In this document: piece by piece, positions 26,287 to 34,708 of the stretch
How the letters are laid out: each line of letters opens with the position of its first letter
Numbering within the stretch: position 1 is the first letter of the stretch
Source: Pseudomonas fildesensis
GTDB taxonomy: Bacteria; Pseudomonadota; Gammaproteobacteria; Pseudomonadales; Pseudomonadaceae
DNA: 64,000 nucleotides
Direction of reading: 5' to 3'
Assembly (NCBI RefSeq): GCF_001050345.1
Contig: NZ_LFMW01000011.1
Location: 124,001-188,000, forward strand
Notes under the pieces: generated by a model
Told to the model about the DNA's origin: nothing
What the model saw: only the letters and a program-made list of their open reading frames with translations
The model's database searches: none
Program-made: the position numbers and the translations under genes

Positions 26287-29200
26287 TGCTGTGTCTCCAG
26301 CTTCAAGGCCTTGGCCGCTTTGCGCGCTTCGCCGCGCTCCACATAACGACGGATCAGTACGTAGAACACGGGCGTCAGCAACAGACCGAAGAAGGTCACA
26401 CCGATCATCCCGGAGAACACCGCCACACCCATCGCATGGCGCATCTCGGCACCGGCACCGCTGGAAAGCACCAGGGGCACCACACCCATGATGAAGGCGA
26501 ACGAGGTCATCAGGATCGGCCGCAGACGCAGACGGCAGGCTTCCAGTACCGCGGCGAGCGGGTCGAGGCCTTCCTGCTGTTTATCCTTGGCGAACTCGAC
26601 GATCAGAATCGCGTTCTTACACGCCAGGCCCACCAGTACGATCAGGCCGATTTGGGTGAAGATGTTGTTGTCGCCACCCGAGATAATCACCCCGGTGATG
26701 GCCGACAGCAGCGTCATCGGTACGATCAGGATTACCGCCAGCGGCAGGCTCCAGCTTTCGTATTGGGCGGCCAGTACCAGGAACGCCAGCAGTACGCAGA
26801 GCGGGAACACGAACAGCGCGGTGTTGCCCGAGAGGATTTGCTGATAGGTCAGGTCGGTCCACTCGTAGGTCATGCCGTTGGGCAGCTCGTCCTTCAACAG
26901 TTTTTCAATCGCGACCTGGGCCTGGCCCGAGCTGTAGCCGGGTGCGGCGTTGCCGTTGATTTCTGCGGTGATAAAACCGTTGTAGTGCATCACGCGGTCC
27001 GGGCCCGAGGTGTCGCTGACCTTGATGAAGGTCGCCAGCGGGATCATCTCGCCCTTGTTGTTGCGCACTTTCAGCTGGCCGATCTGGTCGGAGTCCTGGC
27101 GGAACTGTTGCTCAGCCTGCACGTTGACCTGGTAGGTGCGACCGAAGCGGTTGAAGTCGTTGGCATACAACGAACCCAGGTAGACCTGCAGGGTGTCGAA
27201 GATGTCGCTGATCGCCACGCCGTGGGTCTTGGCCTTTTCACGGTCGATGGCAGCATCGACTTGCGGCACGTTGACCGTGTAGCTGGTGAACAGGCCGAAC
27301 AGCTCAGGCACGCCGTGGCTCTTGGTGATGACGTTCTGCACTTCTTTGTACAGCTCGTCGTAACCCAGGTTGCCACGGTCTTCGATCTGCAGGCGGAACC
27401 CGCCGATGGTGCCCAGGCCCTGTACCGGCGGCGGTGGGAAGATCGCCATGTAGGCTTCTTCGATATTGCTGTACTGGCCATTCAGCGCACCGGCAATCGC
27501 ACCCGCCGACATGCTCGGGTCTTTACGCTCATCGAACGGTTTCAAGGTGACGAACACAATGCCGCTGTTCGGGCTGTTGGTGAAACCGTTGATCGACAGG
27601 CCGGGGAAGGCAATCGCGCTTTCCACGCCGGGTTGTTTCAGGGCGATGTCCGACATGCGCTTCATCACGCTTTCGGTGCGGTCCAGGCTCGAGGCGTCGG
27701 GCAGTTGGGCGAAGGCCACCAGGTATTGCTTGTCCTGGGCCGGGACGAAGCCGGTCGGGGTGTGGGCAAACCCGAAGAAGGTCAATACCATCAGGCCGGC
27801 GTACACGAACAGCGCAATACCACTGCCGCGAATCACCCGGCGCACGGTACCCACGTAGCCATGGCTGGCCTTTTCGAAAAAACGGTTGAAGGGACGGAAC
27901 AGCCAGCCGCCGAAAAGCTTGTCGAGGAACTTCGAGAAGCGATCCTTCGGCGCGTCGTGACTGCGCAGCAGCACGGCGGCAAGGGCTGGGGACAAGGTCA
28001 GCGAGTTGAACGCCGAGATCACCGTGGAGATCGCAATGGTCAAGGCGAACTGTTTATAGAACTGCCCGGTCAAGCCGCTGATAAAGGCTGCTGGAATGAA
28101 CACCGCACACAGCACTAACGCCGTGGCGATGATTGGGCCGGTTACTTCGCTCATGGCCTTTTCAGTGGCCTGGAACGGTTCCAATCCCAACTCGATATTT
28201 CGCTCGACGTTCTCCACCACTACGATGGCGTCGTCCACCACAATACCGATGGCGAGTACCAAGCCGAACAGCGACAGCGCGTTAAGCGAGAAGCCGAACA
28301 GGTGCATCACCGCAAACGTACCGATCAACGATACCGGCACCGCCACCAATGGAATGATCGAGGCGCGCCAGGTTTGCAGGAACAGGATCACTACCAGCAC
28401 CACCAGGATCAGTGCTTCGAACAGGGTGTGCACGACCGCTTCGATGGAACCGCGTACAAAGATCGTCGGGTCATAGGCGATGCGGTAGTCCATGCCCGCC
28501 GGGAAGCTCTTTTTCAGCTCGGCCATCTTGCTGCGCACATCGTTGGAGATGTCGATCGCATTGGAGCCGGGGCGCTGGAAAATCGGAATCGCGACGGCTG
28601 GCTGGTTATCGATCAGCGAGCGCAGCGCATATTGGCTGGACCCCAGTTCGACCCGGGCGATGTCCTTGAGGCGCGTGATTTCACCGTTGTCGCCGGCGCG
28701 AATCACAATGTTCTCAAACTCTTCCTCGGTGACCAGGCGGCCCTGGGTATTCACCGACAACTGGAAGCTGGTGTCAGACGGTGCAGGCTGGGCGCCGAGG
28801 GCACCCGCTGCCACCTGACGGTTCTGCTCGCGGATCGCGGTGACCACATCGGTCGCGGTCAGGTTGCGTGAGGCGGTCTTGTTCGGATCCAGCCATACGC
28901 GCAGGGAGTAATCGCCCATGCCAAACAACTGCACATCGCCCACGCCGCCCAAGCGGGCCAGCTCATCCTTGATATTGAGGATCGCGTAGTTGGACAGGTA
29001 CAGCATGTCGTAGCGCTGATCCGGGGAGGTCAAGTGCACCACCATGGTCAGGTCGGGGGAGGCCTTGTCCACGGTGATACCGATGCGCGTCACTTCCTCA
29101 GGCAGTTTTGGCTGAGTCCGCGTCACACGGTTTTGCACTTGCACCTGCGCGTTGTCCAGGTCGGTGCCCAGGGCGAAGGTGATGGTCAGGGTCAGCTTGC

Positions 29201-29462
29201 CGTCGGCGGTCGACTGCGAGGACATGTACAGCATGTTCTCGACGCCGGTGATGGCTTGCTCCAGCGGCGCAGCCACGGTTTCACCGATGACTTTGGGGTT
29301 GGCACCCGGGAAGTTGGCGCGCACCACCACGGTCGGCGGCACCACTTCCGGGTATTCGCTGATCGGTAGCTGGAACAGCGAAATCGCACCGGCGATCAGG
29401 ATCAACAGCGAGAGCACCGCTGCGAAGATCGGCCGCGAAATGAAGAACTTGGAAAAATTCAT
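26283..29462 (-). CDS. mexF: RND efflux inner-membrane transporter MexF
   Basis: The 1059-residue HAE1-family RND pump has an N-terminus MNFSKFFISRPIFAAVLSL as in MexF, 12 membrane helices in two repeats, two large periplasmic loops, and the proton-relay aspartate pair in TM4 (GIVVDDAIVVVENVER). Length matches MexF (about 1060). MexEF-OprN exports chloramphenicol, fluoroquinolones, trimethoprim and quorum-signal precursors in P. aeruginosa. It lies 15 bp after mexE and overlaps oprN. Confidence 0.95.
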   Translation of the reverse strand: MNFSKFFISRPIFAAVLSLLILIAGAISLFQLPISEYPEVVPPTVVVRANFPGANPKVIGETVAAPLEQAITGVENMLYMSSQSTADGKLTLTITFALGTDLDNAQVQVQNRVTRTQPKLPEEVTRIGITVDKASPDLTMVVHLTSPDQRYDMLYLSNYAILNIKDELARLGGVGDVQLFGMGDYSLRVWLDPNKTASRNLTATDVVTAIREQNRQVAAGALGAQPAPSDTSFQLSVNTQGRLVTEEEFENIVIRAGDNGEITRLKDIARVELGSSQYALRSLIDNQPAVAIPIFQRPGSNAIDISNDVRSKMAELKKSFPAGMDYRIAYDPTIFVRGSIEAVVHTLFEALILVVLVVILFLQTWRASIIPLVAVPVSLIGTFAVMHLFGFSLNALSLFGLVLAIGIVVDDAIVVVENVERNIELGLEPFQATEKAMSEVTGPIIATALVLCAVFIPAAFISGLTGQFYKQFALTIAISTVISAFNSLTLSPALAAVLLRSHDAPKDRFSKFLDKLFGGWLFRPFNRFFEKASHGYVGTVRRVIRGSGIALFVYAGLMVLTFFGFAHTPTGFVPAQDKQYLVAFAQLPDASSLDRTESVMKRMSDIALKQPGVESAIAFPGLSINGFTNSPNSGIVFVTLKPFDERKDPSMSAGAIAGALNGQYSNIEEAYMAIFPPPPVQGLGTIGGFRLQIEDRGNLGYDELYKEVQNVITKSHGVPELFGLFTSYTVNVPQVDAAIDREKAKTHGVAISDIFDTLQVYLGSLYANDFNRFGRTYQVNVQAEQQFRQDSDQIGQLKVRNNKGEMIPLATFIKVSDTSGPDRVMHYNGFITAEINGNAAPGYSSGQAQVAIEKLLKDELPNGMTYEWTDLTYQQILSGNTALFVFPLCVLLAFLVLAAQYESWSLPLAVILIVPMTLLSAITGVIISGGDNNIFTQIGLIVLVGLACKNAILIVEFAKDKQQEGLDPLAAVLEACRLRLRPILMTSFAFIMGVVPLVLSSGAGAEMRHAMGVAVFSGMIGVTFFGLLLTPVFYVLIRRYVERGEARKAAKALKLETQQ

Positions 29463-29477
29463 CTTGAGTCGTATCCC

Positions 29478-30719
29478 TTAACCGCGTGGAGCAGCAGTGC
29501 TTGCGAGCTTGGGCGCGGTTTTGTCCGGCGCCACTTGCTCCAGGTTGCTGGCTTCAAGCGCTTGTCGTTGTTGGGCCAGGGCGGCGAGGGTTTCCTTGCT
29601 GGCCATCGGAATGGTTTCCGGGGCGACCGGCGAGCCTGGGCGCACGCGTTGCAGGCCCTTGACGATGATGGTGTCGTCCTTGTTCAGGCCGCTGCGCACG
29701 ATGCGCAAACCTTCGATCTTCGGCCCCAGTTCCACCGAGCGATAAGCCGGCTTGTCGCCTTCCATCACCAGTACGAACTTCTTGCCCAAGTCGGTACCGA
29801 CCGCTTCGTCGTTGATCAACACGGCGGAGTAGGTGCCGCTGCCTACCAGCTTCAAGCGCGCATACAGGCCGGGGGTGTATTCGCCCTTGCTGTTATCAAA
29901 CACGGCGCGGCCACGGATGGTGCCGGTGGCCGGGTTGACCTGGTTGTCGACGAAGTTCATCTGGCCCAGGTGCGGGTTACCGGTTTCATTCGACAGGCCC
30001 AGGTACACCGGGGTGGTAGCACCACGGCGACCCTGGCGGGCGAGTTCGGTGTACTTGAGGTACACGCGCTCATCGGCGTCAAAGTAGGCGTAGACCTTGT
30101 CGGTGGAGACCACGCTGGTCAACGCGGTGACATCGGCAGTCACCAGGTTGCCGGCGGTGATTTCGGCACGGCTGACACGGCCGCTGATCGGCGAGGTGAC
30201 GCGGGTGAAGCTCAGGTTTAGCTTGGCCAGGTCCAACTGCGCCTGGATCCCGGCGACTGCGGCGCGGGCTTCCTGGGCGGCGGTGGTGCGCGAGTCGGCC
30301 AGTTCGGCGGAAATCGCATTGCTCTGGCGCAGGCGTTCGCCACGTTGCGCTTCGTTATCGCTGCGGCTGGCGGCGGCGCGGGTTTGTTGCAGCTGTGCTT
30401 CAAGGCGGCGCACTTCGGCCTGGAACGGCCGCGGGTCAATCTGGAACAGCAGGTCGCCTTTCTTGACCAAAGCGCCTTCGGTGAAAGCGACTTGGTCAAT
30501 CTGGCCAGAGACCCGTGGACGAATCTGCACGGTTTCGGGAGCTTCCAGGCGGCCGGTGAATTCGTCCCACTCGTTGACCGGCTGCTCAAGCACCTTGGCT
30601 ACGCTGACTTTCGCCGCTGGCATGGCGGCCGCTTGTTCCGGTGCCTTGCCGCACGCGCTCATCACCACTACGGCCAGAATCGCCAAGGGGAAGCGCAAAT
30701 GTTTGAGTGACTGTTCCAT
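29478..30719 (-). CDS. mexE: RND efflux periplasmic adaptor MexE
   Basis: The 413-residue lipoprotein begins EQSLKHLRFPLAIL, almost as in P. aeruginosa MexE, with a lipobox MSACGKAPE. The barrel-sandwich hybrid with coiled-coil hairpin (about 60-190) and the beta-barrel and membrane-proximal domains follow (ISGRVSRAEITAGNLV, VYAYFDADERVYL). It bridges MexF and OprN. I chose ATG 30719 to match the MexE N-terminus; longer in-frame starts exist upstream. A dyad 85-100 bases upstream may be the regulator site. Confidence 0.94.
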   Translation of the reverse strand: MEQSLKHLRFPLAILAVVVMSACGKAPEQAAAMPAAKVSVAKVLEQPVNEWDEFTGRLEAPETVQIRPRVSGQIDQVAFTEGALVKKGDLLFQIDPRPFQAEVRRLEAQLQQTRAAASRSDNEAQRGERLRQSNAISAELADSRTTAAQEARAAVAGIQAQLDLAKLNLSFTRVTSPISGRVSRAEITAGNLVTADVTALTSVVSTDKVYAYFDADERVYLKYTELARQGRRGATTPVYLGLSNETGNPHLGQMNFVDNQVNPATGTIRGRAVFDNSKGEYTPGLYARLKLVGSGTYSAVLINDEAVGTDLGKKFVLVMEGDKPAYRSVELGPKIEGLRIVRSGLNKDDTIIVKGLQRVRPGSPVAPETIPMASKETLAALAQQRQALEASNLEQVAPDKTAPKLASTAAPRG

Positions 30720-31038
30720 GAGGTGCATCCGCCAATGTATTTGAGATGGGCGGATCATGCGCGGCGAGGTGCTGTGTCACGAATCGAATGAAGCAAAGGT
30801 AACTATCATTCGGAATGATATAAGCGCGAGGAAAGCCCTCTAGCATGGGGCTTTCGTTAGGGAGCTATCAATAGCCGTGATGACAAAGGACTGTTGCACG
30901 CCCCGCAAGAAGCGCCCGGAGCGGCTGACACTTCGAGCCACGTCGAAGCATATCGCAGCGTCGATTCCTTATAGTTGCGCCTTCTTTTACCGCAGCGCTG
31001 TCTCCTGAGGAAACTCCATGACTTCATCCATCGGTTGT
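30720..31038. other. Intergenic region upstream of mexE
   Basis: The 319-bp region holds the mexE promoter and the 3' flank of the ArsR-type gene. It contains the ATCATTC-N-GAATGAT dyad (30805-30819). A perfect 8-bp hairpin GAAAGCCC/GGGCTTTC (30831-30838, 30848-30855) may end transcripts from the regulator. I see no gene; neither mexT nor mexS is adjacent. Confidence 0.6.
30805..30819 (-). promoter_or_regulatory. Candidate LysR-type (MexT-like) operator upstream of mexE
   Basis: ATCATTC-N-GAATGAT is a perfect 7-bp inverted repeat. Read towards mexE, ATCA-N5-AATGAT-N4-ACCTT resembles the MexT-box pattern ATCA-N5-GTCGAT-N4-ACYAT: about 11 of 15 defined positions agree by eye. The distance to the mexE ATG (about 86 bases) is reasonable for a LysR activator. 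The identity of the regulator is inferred. Confidence 0.45.
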
Positions 31039-31800
31039 TCAGCCCGCAGCCGGAGCCGGTATAAGCCTTCTTCTGGCCGGCACCGTGGCATGCAGGGGCG
31101 CCTCAAGATGGCGCAAATGCTCGATACCCAAATGCGTTTTGAACGCGCGCCAGCCCGTGGTGGTGACAGACACCGCGCGGGTGCCGGCGGTGCGACGCAA
31201 CCAGCCAAGCTGGCAAAACGTATCCAATAGATGAGTGCCGAGTGGACCGGCGATGTGGTGTTGGCGCTCGGTCCAGTCCAGGCAGCGACGGGCCTGCACG
31301 TGGTCCTGGAAGCACGGTTCGCCGCTCTCCGGGTTGAGTGACTGCAGCCATTCGATGCCGCGCAGGGTCAGCACAAATTCACGCTCGTTGCGTTCGAGGA
31401 TATAGCCGCGTTCGAGCATGCCTTGGGTCACGGCCACGCCGACCTGGCCGGCCAGGTGGTCGTAGCAGCAGCGCGCGAAACGCAGCTCATGGGCCGCACG
31501 GTTGGGCAGGCTGCGCCAGGTACTGGTTTGCGGGGAAACGGCGGCCAGGCTTTCGAGCACATGGGACACATCGGGGCCGGCCAGTTGATAGAAGCGGTTG
31601 CGGCCCTTTATCTCGACGGTGAGCAAGCCGCCGTCGAGCAGTTTCGCCAGGTGTGAGCTGGCCGTCTGCGGGGTGACGCCGGCGGCATCGGCCAGGGCAC
31701 TGGCGGACATCGCGCTGCCATCGGCCAGGGTGATCAGGATCACCGCGCGCACAGGCTCGGCAATCAAGTAGGCAATGGATGAAATTTTAGGCTGGGTCAT
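31039..31800 (-). CDS. ArsR-family transcriptional regulator with C-terminal extension
   Basis: The 253-residue protein has an N-terminal winged helix of the ArsR type (about 5-80): IAEPVRAVILITLADG, ASALADAAGVTPQTASSHLAKLLDGGLL, then VEIKGRNRFYQLAG. About 170 residues follow, with ELRFARCCYDHLAG and LNPESGEPCFQDH, a layout common in Pseudomonas regulators of this kind but without a named ligand domain. Start ATG 31800 has GGAG eight bases upstream. It is divergent from the MFS exporter gene (138 bp) and probably controls it. Confidence 0.82.
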   Translation of the reverse strand: MTQPKISSIAYLIAEPVRAVILITLADGSAMSASALADAAGVTPQTASSHLAKLLDGGLLTVEIKGRNRFYQLAGPDVSHVLESLAAVSPQTSTWRSLPNRAAHELRFARCCYDHLAGQVGVAVTQGMLERGYILERNEREFVLTLRGIEWLQSLNPESGEPCFQDHVQARRCLDWTERQHHIAGPLGTHLLDTFCQLGWLRRTAGTRAVSVTTTGWRAFKTHLGIEHLRHLEAPLHATVPARRRLIPAPAAG

Positions 31801-31938
31801 TCCCTGAACTCCGCGCTGTGCCGGGTGATGTCGGGTTTCAGGATGACATAAACACCAACACTTCGACACAGCCCGAAGCGTTTATCCCGGAAAGCTGCTT
31901 ATAGTCAAACCGCCACTATGGAAAGGAAACACGGGGAC

Positions 31939-33312
31939 ATGGAACTCACTACACGCTACCAACGACAGGTGCTGATCGCGACAAGCCTCAGTTACGTGGT
32001 CGTTATCCTCGACACCTCAATTGTGAACGTGGCACTGGAATCCATCTCCCGCACGTTCGGCTCGGACATCACCGGGCTGCAGTGGGTGATCAATGCTTAC
32101 ACCCTGACCTTCGCCAGCTTGCTGCTGACCGGCGGCTTGCTGGGCGACCGTTTTGGTGCAAAAAAAATCTACGCGGTCGGCCTTGGCCTGTTTGCCCTGG
32201 CGTCGGCGTTGTGCGGCCTGGCCACCGATTTACCCGAGCTGATCGCCGCGCGGGTGTTGCAGGGCCTGGGCGCCGCGCTGCTGGTGCCTTGCTCCTTGAT
32301 GTTGATCAACAACGCTTACCCGCAGACCCACCAGCGTGCCAGTGCAATCGGGGTGTGGGCCGGCTGTGGCGGTATCGCCATGGCGGCCGGGCCGCTGGTG
32401 GGCGGGGTGCTGATCGAACTGTTCGGCTGGCGCAGCATCTTCCTGATCAACGTGCCGATCGCCCTGATCGGCGTGTGGCTGACCTCGCGCATCCCGTCTT
32501 CAGCGCCGCTGGCGCCCAATCGCCACCTGGACTTCACCGGGCAAGTCGCCGCGATTATTGCGCTGGCCACGTCGGTGGCGGTGCTGATCGAAGGGGCGAA
32601 GCTGGGGTGGAATTCCGAGTGGGTGTATGGCGGCGTGTTTGTGGCGTGTATCGCCTGGTACGTGTTCCTGGTGACTGAGCGCCGGCACCGGGACCCGATG
32701 TTGCCGCTGCATTACTTTCGCAACCCGATATTTTCCGGTGCGACCCTCCTGTCACTGATCTCGGCCCTGGTGTTCTACGGCCTGTTCTTCCTGCTGAGCC
32801 TGTACTTCCAGACCAACCGTGGCTGGTCGCCGCTTGATACGGGGCTCGCATTCCTGCCACTGACCGCCATGGTCACCCTGGGCAGTTTCACCTGCGGCCG
32901 CCTGACCCGCGCCTACGGCGCTCGTGCCGTGCTGTTTGCCGGCTTCGGCCTGTACACCCTGGGGTTTATCGGCCTGTTTGCGTTGGCCGTTGATGCGCCG
33001 TACTGGCGTATCGCAATTTGTTACCCGGCCGTGGGGTTCGGCGCGGGGATCATTACCCCAGCCGCCACGTCTGTGCTGATGAGCGTGGTCGATCGCGCCA
33101 AGGCCGGGGTAGCGGCGGGCACGCTCAATGCCAGTCGACAAAGCGGCTCGGCCTTCGGCGTGGCGATCTTCGGCGCCTTGCTGACCTCGATTAACCCTCT
33201 GGGCGATGCCATCTACGCCGCCGTCAGCGTAGCGGTCGGCCTGTCCTTACTCGCCATGCTGTTGTCGGCCCTGGTGTTGAAAGCACCGGCGGCACATCCC
33301 GTGGAAAGCTGA
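31939..33312 (+). CDS. MFS exporter, DHA2 (EmrB/QacA) family
   Basis: The membrane protein of about 457 residues has the DHA2 motifs: motif C-like LDTSIVNVALESI in TM1, GDRFGAKK (motif A) between TM2 and TM3, and ARVLQGLGAALLVPCSL in TM4. It is predicted to be a proton-driven drug or metabolite exporter with 14 helices. A GGGGA sequence precedes ATG 31939; another in-frame ATG lies at 31918. The divergent ArsR regulator and the truncated siderophore-type hydroxylase after it suggest it once exported a hydroxamate-like metabolite, or simply a toxic compound. Confidence 0.85.
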   Translation: MELTTRYQRQVLIATSLSYVVVILDTSIVNVALESISRTFGSDITGLQWVINAYTLTFASLLLTGGLLGDRFGAKKIYAVGLGLFALASALCGLATDLPELIAARVLQGLGAALLVPCSLMLINNAYPQTHQRASAIGVWAGCGGIAMAAGPLVGGVLIELFGWRSIFLINVPIALIGVWLTSRIPSSAPLAPNRHLDFTGQVAAIIALATSVAVLIEGAKLGWNSEWVYGGVFVACIAWYVFLVTERRHRDPMLPLHYFRNPIFSGATLLSLISALVFYGLFFLLSLYFQTNRGWSPLDTGLAFLPLTAMVTLGSFTCGRLTRAYGARAVLFAGFGLYTLGFIGLFALAVDAPYWRIAICYPAVGFGAGIITPAATSVLMSVVDRAKAGVAAGTLNASRQSGSAFGVAIFGALLTSINPLGDAIYAAVSVAVGLSLLAMLLSALVLKAPAAHPVES

Positions 33313-33408
33313 TGCACCTGCACCGGTAAAGCGATTGCCCGGTACGCCTTCGCGCACGTTGCGAGGCGTGGCTGCACCTGAAAAACAACATCAACAGGGA
33401 TAACGATC

Positions 33409-33786
33409 ATGAATGTGCTTTCTGCGGTGGCAGTGGTAGATATGGCGGGAATCGGTATCGGCCCGGCCAACCTGAGCCTGGCCGCGCTGGCCAAGCCCCA
33501 CCCGGGCATCTCGGCCGCGTTCTTCGAACGCAGCAGCGAGTTCCAGTGGCACGCAGGGATGATGGTGCCCGAGGCGATGTTGCAGGTGCACTACCTCAAA
33601 GACTTGGTCGGCCTGGTGGCCCCGTCCAACCCACTGTCGTTTCTCGCTTACCTTTCGCAGAAAAAACAGTTGCTGAACGTTATCAACGCCAAATTCGATC
33701 AAGTGCTGCGCCGCGAATTCAACCAGTACTACCGTTTGCGGTGGAGCGGTTTGTGGATTAAGGCGCTTTCTATCCACTCGCATTAA
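33409..33786 (+). pseudogene. Truncated lysine/ornithine N-monooxygenase (IucD/PvdA family), N-terminal fragment
   Basis: About 108 residues match the start of flavin-dependent siderophore N-hydroxylases: the FAD-binding GIGIGPANLSLAAL, FFERSSEFQWHAGMMVPEA, LQVHYLKDLVGLVAPSNPLSF and YLSQKKQLLNVI. Family members have about 430-450 residues. Here homology stops after REFNQYYR and the frame ends 17 codons later, so the NADPH- and substrate-binding parts are missing. The start has a good AGGGA site. Its last bases overlap the stop codon of the convergent response-regulator gene, so the deletion joint lies at that gene's end. Confidence 0.85.
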
Positions 33787-34292
33787 CAACGTCGTATGGC
33801 CGATGAGCCCGGCGTTGGCTCGACGTTGCAGGGCATGGCCGTTGAACCGTACCGCTGCAACAACTCGATCTGATCCGCCGGCACCAGCGTACGCAAGGTT
33901 TTGTACAGCACGCGGGTTTCCAGAAGGTTCCATACCCGCAGCATGGTTTCGAGCGCATCCAGGGGTTTGCTGATGAAGTCCCTGGCGCCCAGGGCCAGGG
34001 CGCGCAGGCGAGTGTCGCGGGTGGCGTCGGCGGTCAGCACCAGAATCGGCAGGTATTCGCCGTTGGGAATGCGCCGGTTGAGCTGTTCCAATACCGCAAA
34101 CCCGTCGAGCTCCGGCATGTGCAAGTCGAGAATCACCAGGTCCGGTTCGAAGCTATTGAACAGCTCCAGGGTGCGCAGTGGCTGGGTGCTGCTCAGCACG
34201 TTGGTCAGCCCCTCGCGCGCCAGCAATTGCTCTACCAGGTCGAGGTTCGGGCGTTGGTCGTCGATGATCAGAATGCGCAGGTCGAGGTTCAC
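33783..34292 (-). CDS. Single-domain-type response regulator (receiver plus short tail)
   Basis: The 169-residue protein is a CheY-like receiver with the acidic pair IIDDQ, phosphoacceptor Asp in LVILDLHMPELDG, conserved Thr in LVLTADAT and Lys in FISKPLD. An about 45-residue tail without an output domain follows. The GTG start overlaps the preceding receiver frame by 4 bp. It is the last gene of the two-component operon. The extreme C-terminus may be altered, because it abuts the truncated hydroxylase. Confidence 0.85.
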   Translation of the reverse strand: MNLDLRILIIDDQRPNLDLVEQLLAREGLTNVLSSTQPLRTLELFNSFEPDLVILDLHMPELDGFAVLEQLNRRIPNGEYLPILVLTADATRDTRLRALALGARDFISKPLDALETMLRVWNLLETRVLYKTLRTLVPADQIELLQRYGSTAMPCNVEPTPGSSAIRRC

Positions 34293-34708
34293 ACGGGCTC
34301 CGGAAAGTACTGGTCGAGGTGGGCGAGAAACGCAGGCACGTTGATCGGCTTGTTCAATACGGCCGTCGCACCCGCGTCATTCAAAGCCTGGCGGGTGAGG
34401 TCGCTGGCATCGGCGGTGAGCATCAGCACCGGCGTATCCCGGGTGATCGCCGACCGGCGCAAGCGCTGCAGCACGTTCAAGCCGTCGATGTCCGGCAGTG
34501 ACACGTCCAACAGAATCAGCTGTGGCCCGTGCTGTGCGGCCAGGTCGAGGCCCAGTTGCCCTTGCATGCTTGAGAGCAGTTTGATACCGGGCCTGCGCTG
34601 CAGCAAGGTTTCGATCAGTGCCAGGCTGGAAAGGTTGTCTTCGATATACAGCAGCGCAAAGGGCAGGGCGTGTCGACGGGGTGTCGACCACGGCTGCGGG
34701 CACTCCAT
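34289..34708 (-). CDS. Receiver domain displaced from the hybrid kinase by a frameshift
   Basis: From about residue 16 this frame is a complete CheY-like receiver: LLYIEDNLSSLALIETLL, phosphoacceptor Asp in LILLDVSLPDIDG, Thr in LMLTADAS and Lys in AVLNKPINV. It lies in the next reading frame relative to the upstream kinase, which reads straight into it after losing homology. The usual protein would be a hybrid kinase with this receiver at its C-terminus. Whether it is made separately from ATG 34708 is unknown. Confidence 0.7.
   Translation of the reverse strand: MECPQPWSTPRRHALPFALLYIEDNLSSLALIETLLQRRPGIKLLSSMQGQLGLDLAAQHGPQLILLDVSLPDIDGLNVLQRLRRSAITRDTPVLMLTADASDLTRQALNDAGATAVLNKPINVPAFLAHLDQYFPEPV

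Noticed and set aside
26286..28118. 610-codon frame antisense to mexF
   Set aside because: Long, but rich in His, Gln and Arg with no domain; mexF on the other strand is certain.
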